Positions 1 through 9,011 of a stretch of DNA of 64,000 nt are shown piece after piece (the first letter of the stretch is position 1; every line of letters starts with the position of its first letter). Made by a program: the position numbers and the translations under genes. Where the stretch lies: assembly GCF_014650875.1 (NCBI RefSeq), contig NZ_BMVU01000002.1, positions 124,001 through 188,000 on the forward strand, read 5' to 3'. The notes below the pieces were generated by a model. That model had not been told where the DNA came from. It ran no database searches and saw only the letters and a program-made list of their open reading frames with translations. The DNA comes from Streptomyces minutiscleroticus (GTDB taxonomy: Bacteria > Actinomycetota > Actinomycetes > Streptomycetales > Streptomycetaceae).

Positions 1-2689
1 GGGCCTCCCCCGGGCGGGGCGCCTCCTCCGACCGGGGGGCCGGCACGGAACCGGCGGGCGCGGGCGCGGCGCCGTCCTCGGCGGGCGGCGCGGGCGCCAG
101 CAGCTCCATGGTGGTCTCGGGACCGGGCGCCGCGTCCTCGCCGTCCTCGTCCTCGTCGGAGGACGGCCCGCCGGCGTGCGCGCCCGGCTCGTCCGCGGCC
201 GCGCCCGTACGGGCGGCGTCCTCGGCGGAGGCGTCCCCGTGCGCGGCGTCGGCGGGCTCCTCCGTGAAGGAGGCGGCGTCCTCGGTGGCCGCGTCCTCGG
301 TGGCCGCGTTCCCGGTGGCGGGCTGCCCGGCGGCCGGCGCGGCCGTGCCGTCGTCGCCGGCGGCCGGGGTCCCGTCCGGGGCGTCCGGCGTCGGGGCCGC
401 GGTCGCGGCGTCCTCCGCGGACGCCTCCCGCACGGCCTCCTCCGCCGCGGTGATCAGCGGGTCGCGGCCGTCGCGGCCGCGCAGCTCGTTGGAGTTGGCC
501 TCGGCGTCCGCGCCGGGCAGGCCCACCGCGGGGGCGGCGCCGGGGACGGGCGTGGCGGCCGTGGGCACCGGGACCGCGGGGGCCTCGGCGAGCACGGACT
601 CGGGCAGTACGGCGACCGCCGCGATGCCGCCCTGCTTCTGCTCGCGCAGCTGCACCCGTACGCCGTGCCGCTGCGCGAGCCGCGCCACCACGTACAGGCC
701 GAGCCCGAGGCCCTCGCCGCCCTCCTCGTCGAAGGGCTCGTCGGGACCGGCCTCAGCGAGCCGGGCGTTGAGCTTCTCCAGGCGCTCGGCGGTCATGCCG
801 ATGCCCTCGTCCTGTACGGAGAGCATGACCTCGCCGCTCTCCAGCAGCCAGCCGGAGACCTCGACGGGGATGTCGGGCGGGGAGAAGGAGGAGGCGTTCT
901 CCAGGAGTTCGGCCACCAGGTGGCTGACGTCGTCGGCGGCGAAGCCCGCGACGTGCGCGTGCGGCGGCAGGGAGGCGATGCGCACCCGGTCGTACCGCTC
1001 GATCTCGCTGACCGCGGCGCGCACGACGTCGACGAGCGGGACGGGCCCGGCGTGCTGCTGGCCGTGCTCGGCGCCCGCGAGGACCAGCAGGTTCTCGCTG
1101 TGGCGGCGCATCACGGTGGCGAGGTGGTCGAGCTTGAAGAGGGTGGAGAGCCGGTCCGGGTCCTGCTCGCGCTCCTCCAGGCCCTCGATGACGCCGAGCT
1201 GCCGCTCGACCAGGCCGAGGGTGCGCAGCGCGAGGCTGACGAACGTGCCGTGGATGCTGGTCCGCAGCCGCTCCAGGCGGTCCGTCGCCTCGGCGAGGTC
1301 GGCGCGCAGCCGCTCGCGCTCGTCGGCCATGGTCTGCCGCTGGCCGACGAGGTGCTTGCGGTCGCCCTCCAGCGTGGCCAGCCGCTCGTGGAGCGCGAGG
1401 GCGTGCGCGTGCAGCGCGTTGACGGAGCGGACGACCTGGGCGAACTCGTCGTTGCGCCCGGTGAACTTCACCGGTTCCTCGGCGGCCGGGTCGGCGGCGA
1501 GGCGGGCCGAGCCGCGGCGCAGCACGGACAGGGGGCGGGTCAGCGAGCGCGCCATGGCCGTGATCACACCGACGGCCACGAGGGCGAGCGCGCCGAGGAC
1601 GGCGACGCGGATCTCCAGCGCGGTGACGTCGTCGTCGCGCAGCCGGGCCAGGTCCTTGGTGCGCCGGTCGTTCAGGGATGCCTCGACGCCGCGCATCTGC
1701 TCCACGCGGGCGGACAGGGCCGCCTCGACCTTCTCCGCGTTCACGCCGAGGTCGTCACCGGACAGGTCCGGCTCGTCGGTGAGGGTGGCGAGGTACTTCT
1801 CTGCGGTGGTCACCTCGGGGCCGGTGACCGTGGAGTCGTACGAGGCCAGGGCGGTCTTCGGCGCGTTGTCGCGGAAGTCGGCGACGGCGGCGTCGGAGCG
1901 GACGCGGGCCTGCTGGGCGGCGGCGCTGAGCGCGTCGCGCCGCTCGGTCTCGGCGGCCGAGCCGGTGCCGCCCGCGACGGGCAGGCCGGTGAACGGGTCG
2001 ACGGCGGTCTGGGTGGAGCGCGGCACGCTGAGGGCGGCCAGGAGCAGTCCGCGCGCGGCGGCGGCCTGCTGGACCGCCGTGTCGAGGTCGGCGAGCGCGT
2101 GCGCGCCGGAGCCGGCCCGGGGCGGCATCCGCTCCGCCAGGTCCTCGGCGAGCCGGTGCAGCTCGGTGATGGCGGCGGAGTACGCCTCGTGCGTCTCCAG
2201 GGCGCCGCTCTTGCCGGTGAGGGCGGCCCTGCGGACGGCCGCGACGTCGTCGAGGTCGGCGCGGAGCGCGGCGGGGGCGTCCGTGCGCAACTCCTCGACC
2301 TGGCGGTCGACGCGGGCGCTGCGCTGCTCGGAGGGGCCCTCGCCGTCGGGGCGGCCGGCCGCGAGGTAGGAGGTGACCTCGTCGCGCTCGTCGGCGAGCG
2401 AGTGGGCGAGGGTCAGCGCCTGCTGGGTGCGCTCGGCCAGCGTCACCAGGTTCTGGGAGTCGTGGAGGTCCTCCGACGCGGCGAGGACGGCGGGGGCGCC
2501 CGCGCCCGCGACGGCGGCGGCCGCGACGGCCACCGCGACGATGAGCCGGTTGCGCACGTGCTTGGGGCGGCCGGTGCCCGCGGGGTCCGGGGCCGCGGGG
2601 TCCGGCGTGCGCCCCATGGCCCCCGTGGAGGTCGTGGCCGTCTGCCTGCCCTTGCGCCGAGGCCGCTTCATCTGCACCGGTGCTCGCAT
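1..2689 (-). CDS. Nitrate/sulfonate-sensing-domain histidine kinase (CvnA-type), 3' end outside window
   Basis: Sensor kinase of the type that heads Streptomyces 'conservon' operons. From the N-terminus I read a basic segment, a membrane helix (about residues 45-70), a long helical extracellular sensor region of the NIT type, a second helix (ALEIRVAVLGALALVAVGVI), a HAMP region and a GHKL ATPase with N-box ELLENASSFSPP, G1 VQDEGIGM and G2 GLGLGLYVVARLA. There is no SHELRTP H-box; the LDHLATVMRRHSENLL segment fills that place, as in CvnA proteins. A low-complexity Ala/Pro/Glu/Asp tail with tandem ATEDA units follows. The frame stays open to base 1, so the C-terminus and any following cvnB-D genes lie outside. 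The ATG at 2671 is an alternative start. The ligand is unknown. Confidence 0.85.
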   Translation of the reverse strand, partial: MRAPVQMKRPRRKGRQTATTSTGAMGRTPDPAAPDPAGTGRPKHVRNRLIVAVAVAAAAVAGAGAPAVLAASEDLHDSQNLVTLAERTQQALTLAHSLADERDEVTSYLAAGRPDGEGPSEQRSARVDRQVEELRTDAPAALRADLDDVAAVRRAALTGKSGALETHEAYSAAITELHRLAEDLAERMPPRAGSGAHALADLDTAVQQAAAARGLLLAALSVPRSTQTAVDPFTGLPVAGGTGSAAETERRDALSAAAQQARVRSDAAVADFRDNAPKTALASYDSTVTGPEVTTAEKYLATLTDEPDLSGDDLGVNAEKVEAALSARVEQMRGVEASLNDRRTKDLARLRDDDVTALEIRVAVLGALALVAVGVITAMARSLTRPLSVLRRGSARLAADPAAEEPVKFTGRNDEFAQVVRSVNALHAHALALHERLATLEGDRKHLVGQRQTMADERERLRADLAEATDRLERLRTSIHGTFVSLALRTLGLVERQLGVIEGLEEREQDPDRLSTLFKLDHLATVMRRHSENLLVLAGAEHGQQHAGPVPLVDVVRAAVSEIERYDRVRIASLPPHAHVAGFAADDVSHLVAELLENASSFSPPDIPVEVSGWLLESGEVMLSVQDEGIGMTAERLEKLNARLAEAGPDEPFDEEGGEGLGLGLYVVARLAQRHGVRVQLREQKQGGIAAVAVLPESVLAEAPAVPVPTAATPVPGAAPAVGLPGADAEANSNELRGRDGRDPLITAAEEAVREASAEDAATAAPTPDAPDGTPAAGDDGTAAPAAGQPATGNAATEDAATEDAASFTEEPADAAHGDASAEDAARTGAAADEPGAHAGGPSSDEDEDGEDAAPGPETTMELLAPAPPAEDGAAPAPAGSVPAPRSEEAPRPGEA

Positions 2690-3046
2690 TCTTGACTCGT
2701 GTACCCATGGGCCCGGGTGACGTGACGTCAACTGGTGCGTCGTCCTCCCGGTACGGCTCCCGACCCTTCCAGTGCCGGTGGGCAGTGTTCTCGCATCGTC
2801 GGGCCCGCCACCCGAAGGAGTGAACATCGGACGGGAGTTGGCGAGCAAGTTCCTCCGGCCTGTGCCACGCCCGCGTGCGGGGAGCCGGTTGGACCTTCAC
2901 GGCGGGCTTTGGCAGGATGCCCCACCGCCCCCGGCATGAGTAGATCATTTCACTCAAAAGAGGCGGCTGACCTGCTGGCCCCGCCCGCCCGGCAACGGAT
3001 GCGGGGCTTTCGCGGCCGCCGTGGAGGACTCGTGCAGACTGGCCGG
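2690..3046. promoter_or_regulatory. Divergent intergenic region, probably promoters for the kinase and PP2C genes
   Basis: No convincing gene is present in these 357 bases. A perfect 8-bp palindrome TGACGTCA (2723-2730) lies just upstream of the kinase; its minus-strand reading supplies a TTGACG hexamer that could serve as a -35 element. A markedly AT-richer patch lies at about 2940-2958. Promoter assignments are inference only. Confidence 0.35.
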
Positions 3047-3832
3047 ATGCGCACTGAGCTGATCTCGGTACCCGGCGATCCGGCCCGCCCCAACGAGGAC
3101 TACGCGTCGGTCGGACTCCCCGCCTCCGGTCTGGGCGGTTCACTCGTCGTGCTGGACGGGGTCACACCTCCGGCGAGCGCATCCGGATGTCTGCATTCCG
3201 TCCCCTGGTTCACCGCGCGGCTCGGCGGGGCGCTGCACGAACTGTCCCTTTCGCGGAGAGATCTGACACTGGCGCAGGTCCTGGCGCTGGCGATCGGCAG
3301 GACGGCCGACGCGCACCGCGCCACCTGTGACCTTTCTCACCCCCGTACGCCGCAGGCCACGGTCGTGGTCGCGCGCTGGTCGGCGGGGGCGGTGGAGTAT
3401 CTGGTGCTGTCCGACTCGGCGCTGCTGGTCGAGTCCCCCGGGGGCGCGGTGACGGCGGTGCTCGACGACCGGCTCGCCCGGCTGCCCCGCTCCGCCCTGG
3501 CCTCGGAGGCGGCCGTGGACGCGGCGCTGCGCAACAAGGAGGGCGGCTTCTTCACCGCGGCGGCGGACCCGGAGGTGGCCTCCCGCGCGGTGACCGGGAC
3601 CCTGCCCCGGGCGGAGGTGCGCACCCTGACCGCGCTCACCGACGGCGCCGCGCGCTGGGTGGAGCGGTTCGGCGAGGGCGACTGGGCGGACTGCTTCTCC
3701 CTGGTCCGCGAGAAGGGCCCGCGCGCCCTGGTGGACCGCGTGCGGGAGCTGGAACTCGCCGACGCGCGGGGGGCCGCCCCGCGCCGGGGCAAGCCGCACG
3801 ACGACGCGACGGTGGTGTACGCGGAGCTGTGA
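3047..3832 (+). CDS. PP2C-like protein phosphatase domain protein
   Basis: The 261-residue protein carries motifs placed as in the PP2C/PPM family: NEDYASV near the N-terminus, VLDGVTP, a central LTDGAARW, and HDDATVVYAEL at the end, in positions that would supply the metal-binding acidic residues. There is no signal peptide or membrane helix, so it should be cytosolic. The ATG start has no strong ribosome site and may be leaderless; in-frame GTG 3032 and ATG 2999 are alternatives. Its substrate is unknown. Some metal ligands depart from the classical DGxxG pattern, so activity is not assured. It converges with the marR gene. Confidence 0.65.
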   Translation: MRTELISVPGDPARPNEDYASVGLPASGLGGSLVVLDGVTPPASASGCLHSVPWFTARLGGALHELSLSRRDLTLAQVLALAIGRTADAHRATCDLSHPRTPQATVVVARWSAGAVEYLVLSDSALLVESPGGAVTAVLDDRLARLPRSALASEAAVDAALRNKEGGFFTAAADPEVASRAVTGTLPRAEVRTLTALTDGAARWVERFGEGDWADCFSLVREKGPRALVDRVRELELADARGAAPRRGKPHDDATVVYAEL

Positions 3833-3854
3833 GGTCTCTGCCCGGGCGCGCGCC

Positions 3855-4349
3855 CTAGCCCTCCGACTCCCGGTTGAGCTGGTGCAGGAGACGGGCCAGT
3901 TCGGCGACCTCCTCGCGGTCCCAGCCCGCGAGCCGGCTCACGTAGCGCGCCCGGCGGGCCTCGCGGGCGCGGCGGAAGCGGGCCCGCCCCTCCTCGGTGA
4001 GGTGGACCAGCCAGGCGCGGCCGTCGTTGGGGTCGGGCTCGCGGGCGACCAGGCCGAGCTCCTCCAGGGCGCGCAGCTGGCGGGACATGGTCGCCTTGCC
4101 CACGCCGATGTAGGCGGCGAGGTCGGTGGCCCGCTGGCCGCCGCGTTCCTCCAGACGGACGAGCAGGCCGTAGGCGGAGGACTCCAGGTCGGGGTGGACC
4201 TCGCGGACCATCTCGCCCGACGAGGCCCGCGCCCGGCGCAGGAAGACCGTCAGCTCGCGCTCCAGCGCCAGGAACTCCCGGTCCGGCCCGTCCTCTCCCG
4301 GCGTGCCGGAGGCGACGCCGTGCGCCTCGTCGTTTGCGTCCTCGTGCAC
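3855..4349 (-). CDS. MarR-family transcriptional regulator
   Basis: A 164-residue winged-helix regulator. After an acidic N-terminal stretch of about 25 residues come the dimerisation helices, then the HTH (ATDLAAYIGVGKATMSRQLR) and the wing with the family signature DPNDGRAWLVHLTEEG, followed by C-terminal dimer helices. It is transcribed away from the lysozyme gene, with 282 bases between the two starts; by analogy with other divergent MarR genes it may regulate itself and that neighbour (inference). The effector is unknown. Confidence 0.88.
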   Translation of the reverse strand: MHEDANDEAHGVASGTPGEDGPDREFLALERELTVFLRRARASSGEMVREVHPDLESSAYGLLVRLEERGGQRATDLAAYIGVGKATMSRQLRALEELGLVAREPDPNDGRAWLVHLTEEGRARFRRAREARRARYVSRLAGWDREEVAELARLLHQLNRESEG

Positions 4350-4631
4350 GTCAGCACTCCCGGTCCGGTGCCACGGGGCCTGTCCCGGGCATGAAAGTTT
4401 CCGCTTCTGGGCGCCGTTGCCGCAGCTCCGTCAGTATTTCGCAGGATTAGACCAACGGCGGTCCGTGGGACCCCTTCCTTCATGCGTTCTACGTGCGTAG
4501 CTTCTTCAGCAGGGCCCTGCCTGGCATGGTCACGCCACCGTTGTACCGACGGCGTCCCCCCGCTGTCGCCGCGTGCTGCCGCCGGCCCTCTCCCCCCACC
4601 GAGCACCACCGAGATCTTCGGAGGCACGAAG
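4350..4631. promoter_or_regulatory. Divergent marR / lysozyme control region
   Basis: No gene is seen here. A degenerate dre-like sequence, GGATTAGACCA, lies within 4443-4456; it differs at about two positions from the core of the clear dre sites in this window. The lysozyme ribosome site GGAGG is at 4620-4624. MarR operators could lie here but I cannot define one. Confidence 0.3.
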
Positions 4632-5483
4632 ATGTCCGTGCAAAGATCCGGAACGGCCCTCCGCCCCCGCTTCCCCTTTCGGGAAAGGCGCGCGTACGCG
4701 GTGGGAGTCCTGCTCGCGGCGCTGTCCCTGCTGTTCGGTCTGCCGGGCGGCGCCGCCGCCGCGGACGACGGCCCCGCGCGCGGCTCCGCCCACATGGGCA
4801 TGGGCGTGGCGGCCCACGAAAGCCGCCGCGGCGGCGCCCCGGCCGGCCTCGACGCGGTCCAGACCGAGGGTGTGGACGTCAGCAGCCACCAGGGCAACGT
4901 TCCCTGGTCCACGCTGTGGAAGAGCGGCGTGAAGTGGGCCTACGTGAAGGCCACCGAAGGGACCTCCTACAAGAACCCGTACTACAAGCAGCAGTACGGC
5001 GGCGCGTACAAGGCCGGCATGGTGCGCGGCGCGTACCACTTCGCCACGCCGGACAAGTCCTCCGGCGCCGCCCAGGCGAACTACTTCGTGGACAACGGCG
5101 GCGGCTGGTCGGCCGACGGCAGGACGCTCCCGGGCGTGCTCGACATCGAGTGGAACCCCTACGGGGCCACCTGCTTCGGCAAGTCGAAGAGCGCCATGGT
5201 CAGCTGGATCCGTGACTTCCTGAACCGCTACAAGGCCCGGACCGGCCGCGACGCGGTCGTCTACACGGCCACCAACTGGTGGACCACCTGTACCGGCAAC
5301 TACGCGGGCTTCGGCTCCGCCAACCCGCTCTGGATCGCCCGCTACGCCTCCACGCCGGGCCCGCTGCCCGCCGGCTGGAGCGCCCACACGATGTGGCAGT
5401 ACACCTCGACGGGCCCGACGGTCGGCGACCACAACAAGTTCAACGGCCCGCTGGACCGGGTCCACGCGCTCGCCAACGGCTGA
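4632..5483 (+). CDS. Secreted GH25 lysozyme (N-acetylmuramidase)
   Basis: A 283-residue exported muramidase. A basic N-region and hydrophobic core (VGVLLAALSLLFGL) end in an Ala-rich AAA signal-peptidase site near residue 44. The mature part is a GH25 barrel with DVSSHQGN (first catalytic-site Asp), VKATEG, GAYHFA, VLDIEW (Asp/Glu catalytic pair) and a C-terminal MWQYTS strand. It should cleave peptidoglycan outside the cell. The ATG start is supported by GGAGG seven bases upstream; the longer reading frame to 4482 has no such support. No cell-wall-binding repeat is visible. A strong hairpin separates it from convergent lon. Confidence 0.93.
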   Translation: MSVQRSGTALRPRFPFRERRAYAVGVLLAALSLLFGLPGGAAAADDGPARGSAHMGMGVAAHESRRGGAPAGLDAVQTEGVDVSSHQGNVPWSTLWKSGVKWAYVKATEGTSYKNPYYKQQYGGAYKAGMVRGAYHFATPDKSSGAAQANYFVDNGGGWSADGRTLPGVLDIEWNPYGATCFGKSKSAMVSWIRDFLNRYKARTGRDAVVYTATNWWTTCTGNYAGFGSANPLWIARYASTPGPLPAGWSAHTMWQYTSTGPTVGDHNKFNGPLDRVHALANG

Positions 5484-5580
5484 CACGCCCCGCCCGGACG
5501 GGCACCCCCCACCCGCACGACGGACACCGCCGTCCCGCACACGGCGAAGGCCCGGCCGCGTACGGCACCCGTCCGCACAG

Positions 5581-5621
5581 GGCGGAGGCCCGGAACCCAC
5601 GGGGGGTTCCGGGCCTCCGCC
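5581..5621. terminator. Bidirectional hairpin terminator between lysozyme and lon
   Basis: A perfect 18-bp stem (5581-5598 with 5604-5621) with a 5-base loop lies between two convergent genes. It lacks a U-tract, which is normal for Streptomyces terminators. Confidence 0.85.
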
Positions 5622-5639
5622 GGGTCCCGCCGGCGTCCG

Positions 5640-8054
5640 TCACGCCGCCGCCGGGACCGGCACCTCCGCCGGGGCGAGGGCCAGTTCGAGCACCTGGCGG
5701 ACGTCCGTGACGGCGTGGACGTCGAGCTTCTCCAGGACCTCGGCCGGCACGTCGTCCAGGTCGGGCTCGTTGCGCTTGGGGATGATCACCGTGGTGATCC
5801 CGGCCCGGTGCGCGGCGAGCAGCTTCTGCTTCACCCCGCCGATCGGCAGCACCCGTCCGGTCAGCGAGACCTCTCCGGTCATCGCCACGTCGGTGCGGAC
5901 GAGGCGGCCGCTCAGCAGCGACGCCAGGGCGGTCGTCATGGTGACGCCCGCGCTCGGGCCGTCCTTGGGGACCGCGCCCGCCGGGAAGTGGATGTGCACG
6001 CCCCGGTCCTTCAGGTCGCCCACCGGCAGCTCCAGTTCGGCGCCGTGGCTGCGCAGGAAGCTCAGCGCGATCTGCGCCGACTCCTTCATGACGTCGCCGA
6101 GCTGGCCGGTGAGGGTCAGGCCCGCGGCCCCCGTCTCCGGATCGGCCAGGGACGCCTCCACGTAGAGGACGTCGCCGCCCGCGCCGGTGACCGCGAGGCC
6201 CGTGGCCACGCCGGGCACCGCCGTACGGCGCTCGGCCGGGTCCTGGGCGGACTCGGGCACGTGGTGCGGCCGCCCGATGAGCCCGCGCAGGTCGTCCGCG
6301 CCGACCGTGAACGGCAGCTCCTGCTCGCCCAGCTCGTGCCGGGCCGCGACCTTGCGCAGCAGCCGGGCGATGGAGCGCTCCAGGGTGCGCACGCCCGCCT
6401 CGCGGGTGTACTCGCCCGCCAGCTTGCGCAGCGCGTCCTCCTCCAGGGTGACCTCGTCCGCGGCCAGGCCCGCCCGCTCCAGCTGGCGCGGGAGCAGGTG
6501 GTCGCGGGCGATGACGACCTTCTCGTCCTCGGTGTAGCCGTCGAGGCGGACCAGCTCCATGCGGTCGAGGAGCGCCTCGGGGATGGCCTCCAGGACGTTG
6601 GCGGTCGCCAGGAACACCACGTCGCTCAGGTCGAGCTCGACCTCCAGGTAGTGGTCCCGGAAGGTGTGGTTCTGCGCCGGGTCCAGGACCTCCAGGAGGG
6701 CCGCCGCGGGGTCGCCGCGGAAGTCGGAGCCCACCTTGTCGATCTCGTCGAGCAGCACGACCGGGTTCATCGACCCGGCCTCCTTGACCGCGCGGACGAT
6801 GCGGCCGGGCAGCGCGCCGACGTACGTACGGCGGTGGCCGCGGATCTCCGCCTCGTCGCGCACGCCGCCGAGCGCGACGCGGACGAACTTGCGCCCCATC
6901 GCGTGGGCGACGGACTCGCCGAGCGAGGTCTTGCCGACGCCGGGCGGGCCGACGAGGGCGAGCACGGCGCCGCCGCGGCGGCCGCCGACGACGCCGAGGC
7001 CCCGGTCGGAGCGGCGCTTGCGCACCGCCAGGTACTCGGTGATGCGCTCCTTCACGTCCTCCAGGCCCGCGTGCTCGGCGTCGAGCACGGCCTTGGCGCC
7101 CTGGATGTCGTAGGCGTCCTCGGTGCGCTCGTTCCACGGCAGTTCGAGGACGGTGTCGAGCCAGGTGCGGATCCAGGAGCCCTCGGGCGACTGGTCGGAG
7201 GCCCGCTCCAGCTTCTCGACCTCCTTGAGCGCGGCCTCGCGCACCTTCTCGGGCAGGTCGGCGGCCTCGACGCGGGCGCGGTAGTCGTCGGAGGCGTCGG
7301 CGTCGGACTCGCCGTTGAGCTCGCGCAGCTCCTTGCGGACGGCCTCCAGCTGGCGCCGCAGCAGGAACTCGCGCTGCTGCTTGTCGACGCCCTCCTGGAC
7401 GTCCTTGGCGATGGTCTCGGCGACGTCCTGCTCGGCCAGGTGGCGGCGCAGCTGCTCGGTGGCGAGCCTGAGCCGGGCCACCGGGTCGGTGGTCTCCAGC
7501 AGCTCCACCTTCTGGGCGGTGGTCAGGAACGGCGAGTAGCCGGAGTTGTCGGCGAGCGCGGAGACGCCGTCGATGGCCTGGACGCGGTCCACGACCTGCC
7601 AGGCGCCGCGCTTGCGCAGCCAGCTGGTGGCGAGCGCCTTGTACTCCTTCACCAGCTCGGCCACCTGGCCGGGCAGCGGGTCGGGAACGGTCTCGTCGAC
7701 GCGGGTGGTCTCCACCCACAGGGCGGCGCCGGGGCCGGTGGTGCCGGCGCCGATGCGCACGCGGGAGCGGCCGCGGATCAGCGCGCCCGGGTCGCCGTCG
7801 GCCAGGCGTCCCACCTGCTCGACGGTGCCCAGCACGCCGATGCCGCCGTAGGTGCCGTCCACGCGCGGAACAAGGAGCACCGCGGGCTTGCTGCCCCCTG
7901 TGGAGCGGGCGGCGGCCTGGGCTGCCTCCACCGCGGCGCGTACGTCGGAGTCGTTGAGGTCCAGGGGCACGACCATGCCGGGCAGCACGACCTCGTCGTC
8001 GAGCGGCAGCACGGGCAGGGTGTGCGGTGTGAACGCCGTGGACTCAGCAGCCAT
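5640..8054 (-). CDS. lon: ATP-dependent Lon protease
   Basis: An 804-residue Lon of usual length. The N-terminal LON substrate domain begins LPVLPLDDEVVLPGMVVPL. A coiled linker precedes the AAA+ module (Walker A GPPGVGKTS, Walker B VVLLDEID, arginine-finger region) and the C-terminal protease with the Ser-Lys dyad (Ser in KDGPSAGV, Lys in GGVKQKLLAA). It degrades damaged and regulatory proteins in the cytosol. The ATG at 8054 has AAGGGG five bases upstream and is preferred to an in-frame TTG at 8075. An HspR-type operator lies directly upstream, so heat-shock control is likely. Confidence 0.97.
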   Translation of the reverse strand: MAAESTAFTPHTLPVLPLDDEVVLPGMVVPLDLNDSDVRAAVEAAQAAARSTGGSKPAVLLVPRVDGTYGGIGVLGTVEQVGRLADGDPGALIRGRSRVRIGAGTTGPGAALWVETTRVDETVPDPLPGQVAELVKEYKALATSWLRKRGAWQVVDRVQAIDGVSALADNSGYSPFLTTAQKVELLETTDPVARLRLATEQLRRHLAEQDVAETIAKDVQEGVDKQQREFLLRRQLEAVRKELRELNGESDADASDDYRARVEAADLPEKVREAALKEVEKLERASDQSPEGSWIRTWLDTVLELPWNERTEDAYDIQGAKAVLDAEHAGLEDVKERITEYLAVRKRRSDRGLGVVGGRRGGAVLALVGPPGVGKTSLGESVAHAMGRKFVRVALGGVRDEAEIRGHRRTYVGALPGRIVRAVKEAGSMNPVVLLDEIDKVGSDFRGDPAAALLEVLDPAQNHTFRDHYLEVELDLSDVVFLATANVLEAIPEALLDRMELVRLDGYTEDEKVVIARDHLLPRQLERAGLAADEVTLEEDALRKLAGEYTREAGVRTLERSIARLLRKVAARHELGEQELPFTVGADDLRGLIGRPHHVPESAQDPAERRTAVPGVATGLAVTGAGGDVLYVEASLADPETGAAGLTLTGQLGDVMKESAQIALSFLRSHGAELELPVGDLKDRGVHIHFPAGAVPKDGPSAGVTMTTALASLLSGRLVRTDVAMTGEVSLTGRVLPIGGVKQKLLAAHRAGITTVIIPKRNEPDLDDVPAEVLEKLDVHAVTDVRQVLELALAPAEVPVPAAA

Positions 8055-8076
8055 GATTACCCCTTCGGCAGTCAAG

Positions 8077-8095
8077 TTGAGCTATGCCGACTCAA
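8077..8095 (-). promoter_or_regulatory. HAIR operator (HspR site) of lon
   Basis: On the minus strand the sequence reads TTGAGT-N7-GCTCAA, an inverted repeat with one departure from the core of the HAIR consensus CTTGAGT-N7-ACTCAAG bound by HspR. It sits 23 bases upstream of the lon start. HspR repression of lon through HAIR in Streptomyces is established; its operation in this strain is inferred. Confidence 0.85.
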
Positions 8096-8209
8096 TGCTC
8101 GTGAGCCCTTGATTGTTCCCCAAGCCCTGTTCGCTCACAGCGATCACAGGAAACGGCCGGTCACCGAAGGGCGGCGCCTCCGCCGGGCGCGTCGTGCAGG
8201 ATGGCCCGC

Positions 8210-8896
8210 ATGACATCGGCCTACGACACCCCCGTAGTCCTCGATCGCCGCGACGGCCCGTACGGCGAGGTCGTCCTGCGGCGCCACGGGGACCTGCTGC
8301 AGATCATCGCCAACGGCTGCTTCCTGATGGACACCTCCGACGGGCGCTCGGAGCGGCTGCTCGTCGACGCCGCGCTCGGCGCGCTCGGGCCGCTCGACGG
8401 CCGGGACCGCCCGGACGTCCTGATCGGCGGGCTCGGCGTCGGCTTCTCCCTCGCGCACGCGGCGGCCGACGCGCGCTGGGGACGGATCACCGTCGTCGAG
8501 CGGGAGCGCGCCGTGATCGACTGGCACCGGGAGGGCCCGCTGTCCGCACTGTCCGCCGAGGCGCTCGCGGACCCGCGCACGGAGATCGTCGAAGCGGATT
8601 TGCTCGCGCACCTCCGTGAGACGTCCGCCACGTACGACGCGCTCTGCCTGGACATCGACAACGGGCCCGACTGGACCGTCACCGACGGCAACGACGGCCT
8701 GTACGCGCCGGCCGGACTCGCCGACTGCGCCCGGGCGTTGAGGCCCGGCGGAGTGCTCGCGGTGTGGTCGGCGCAGCCCTCGGCGGTTTTCGAAGGAACC
8801 TTGCGGAATGCCGGGTTCCAGCAGGTCCGTACCGAAGAGATCCCCGTTGCCCGGGGCGTTCCCGACGTGGTCCACCTCGCGGTCGTGCCTGGATAG
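8210..8896 (+). CDS. Spermidine-synthase-like class I methyltransferase-fold protein
   Basis: 228 residues with the spermidine/spermine synthase core: a short N-terminal beta region (GEVVLRRHGDLLQIIANG), the nucleotide-binding loop VLIGGLGVGFSLAHA, the acidic strand end ITVVERE, and YDALCLDIDNGPDW in the catalytic-loop position. The usual N-terminal tetramer domain is short. It may transfer aminopropyl groups or be a relative with another substrate. An in-frame ATG lies nine bases upstream (8201); the chosen start has AGGA nearby. Confidence 0.75.
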   Translation: MTSAYDTPVVLDRRDGPYGEVVLRRHGDLLQIIANGCFLMDTSDGRSERLLVDAALGALGPLDGRDRPDVLIGGLGVGFSLAHAAADARWGRITVVERERAVIDWHREGPLSALSAEALADPRTEIVEADLLAHLRETSATYDALCLDIDNGPDWTVTDGNDGLYAPAGLADCARALRPGGVLAVWSAQPSAVFEGTLRNAGFQQVRTEEIPVARGVPDVVHLAVVPG

Positions 8897-9011
8897 CCGA
8901 GCGGTGGTCACTGCCCGTACCCTGCTGACCGGCGCGCGGATCATTCAAGCGTCAATCGCAGTCATGGAATCACCCCCACAGGTTCCGGAAAGCACACAGC
9001 AGGGGCGGGCG

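Noticed and set aside
108-2695. Two long plus-strand open frames (753 and 839 codons)
   Set aside because: They are antisense shadows of the minus-strand sensor kinase; the translations are Arg/Ser/Gly-rich low complexity with no domains, whereas the minus frame shows HAMP and GHKL motifs.
5440-7719. Second long minus-strand frame over lon and long plus-strand frame opposite lon
   Set aside because: Out-of-frame shadows; only the 804-residue frame has Lon AAA+ and protease motifs.
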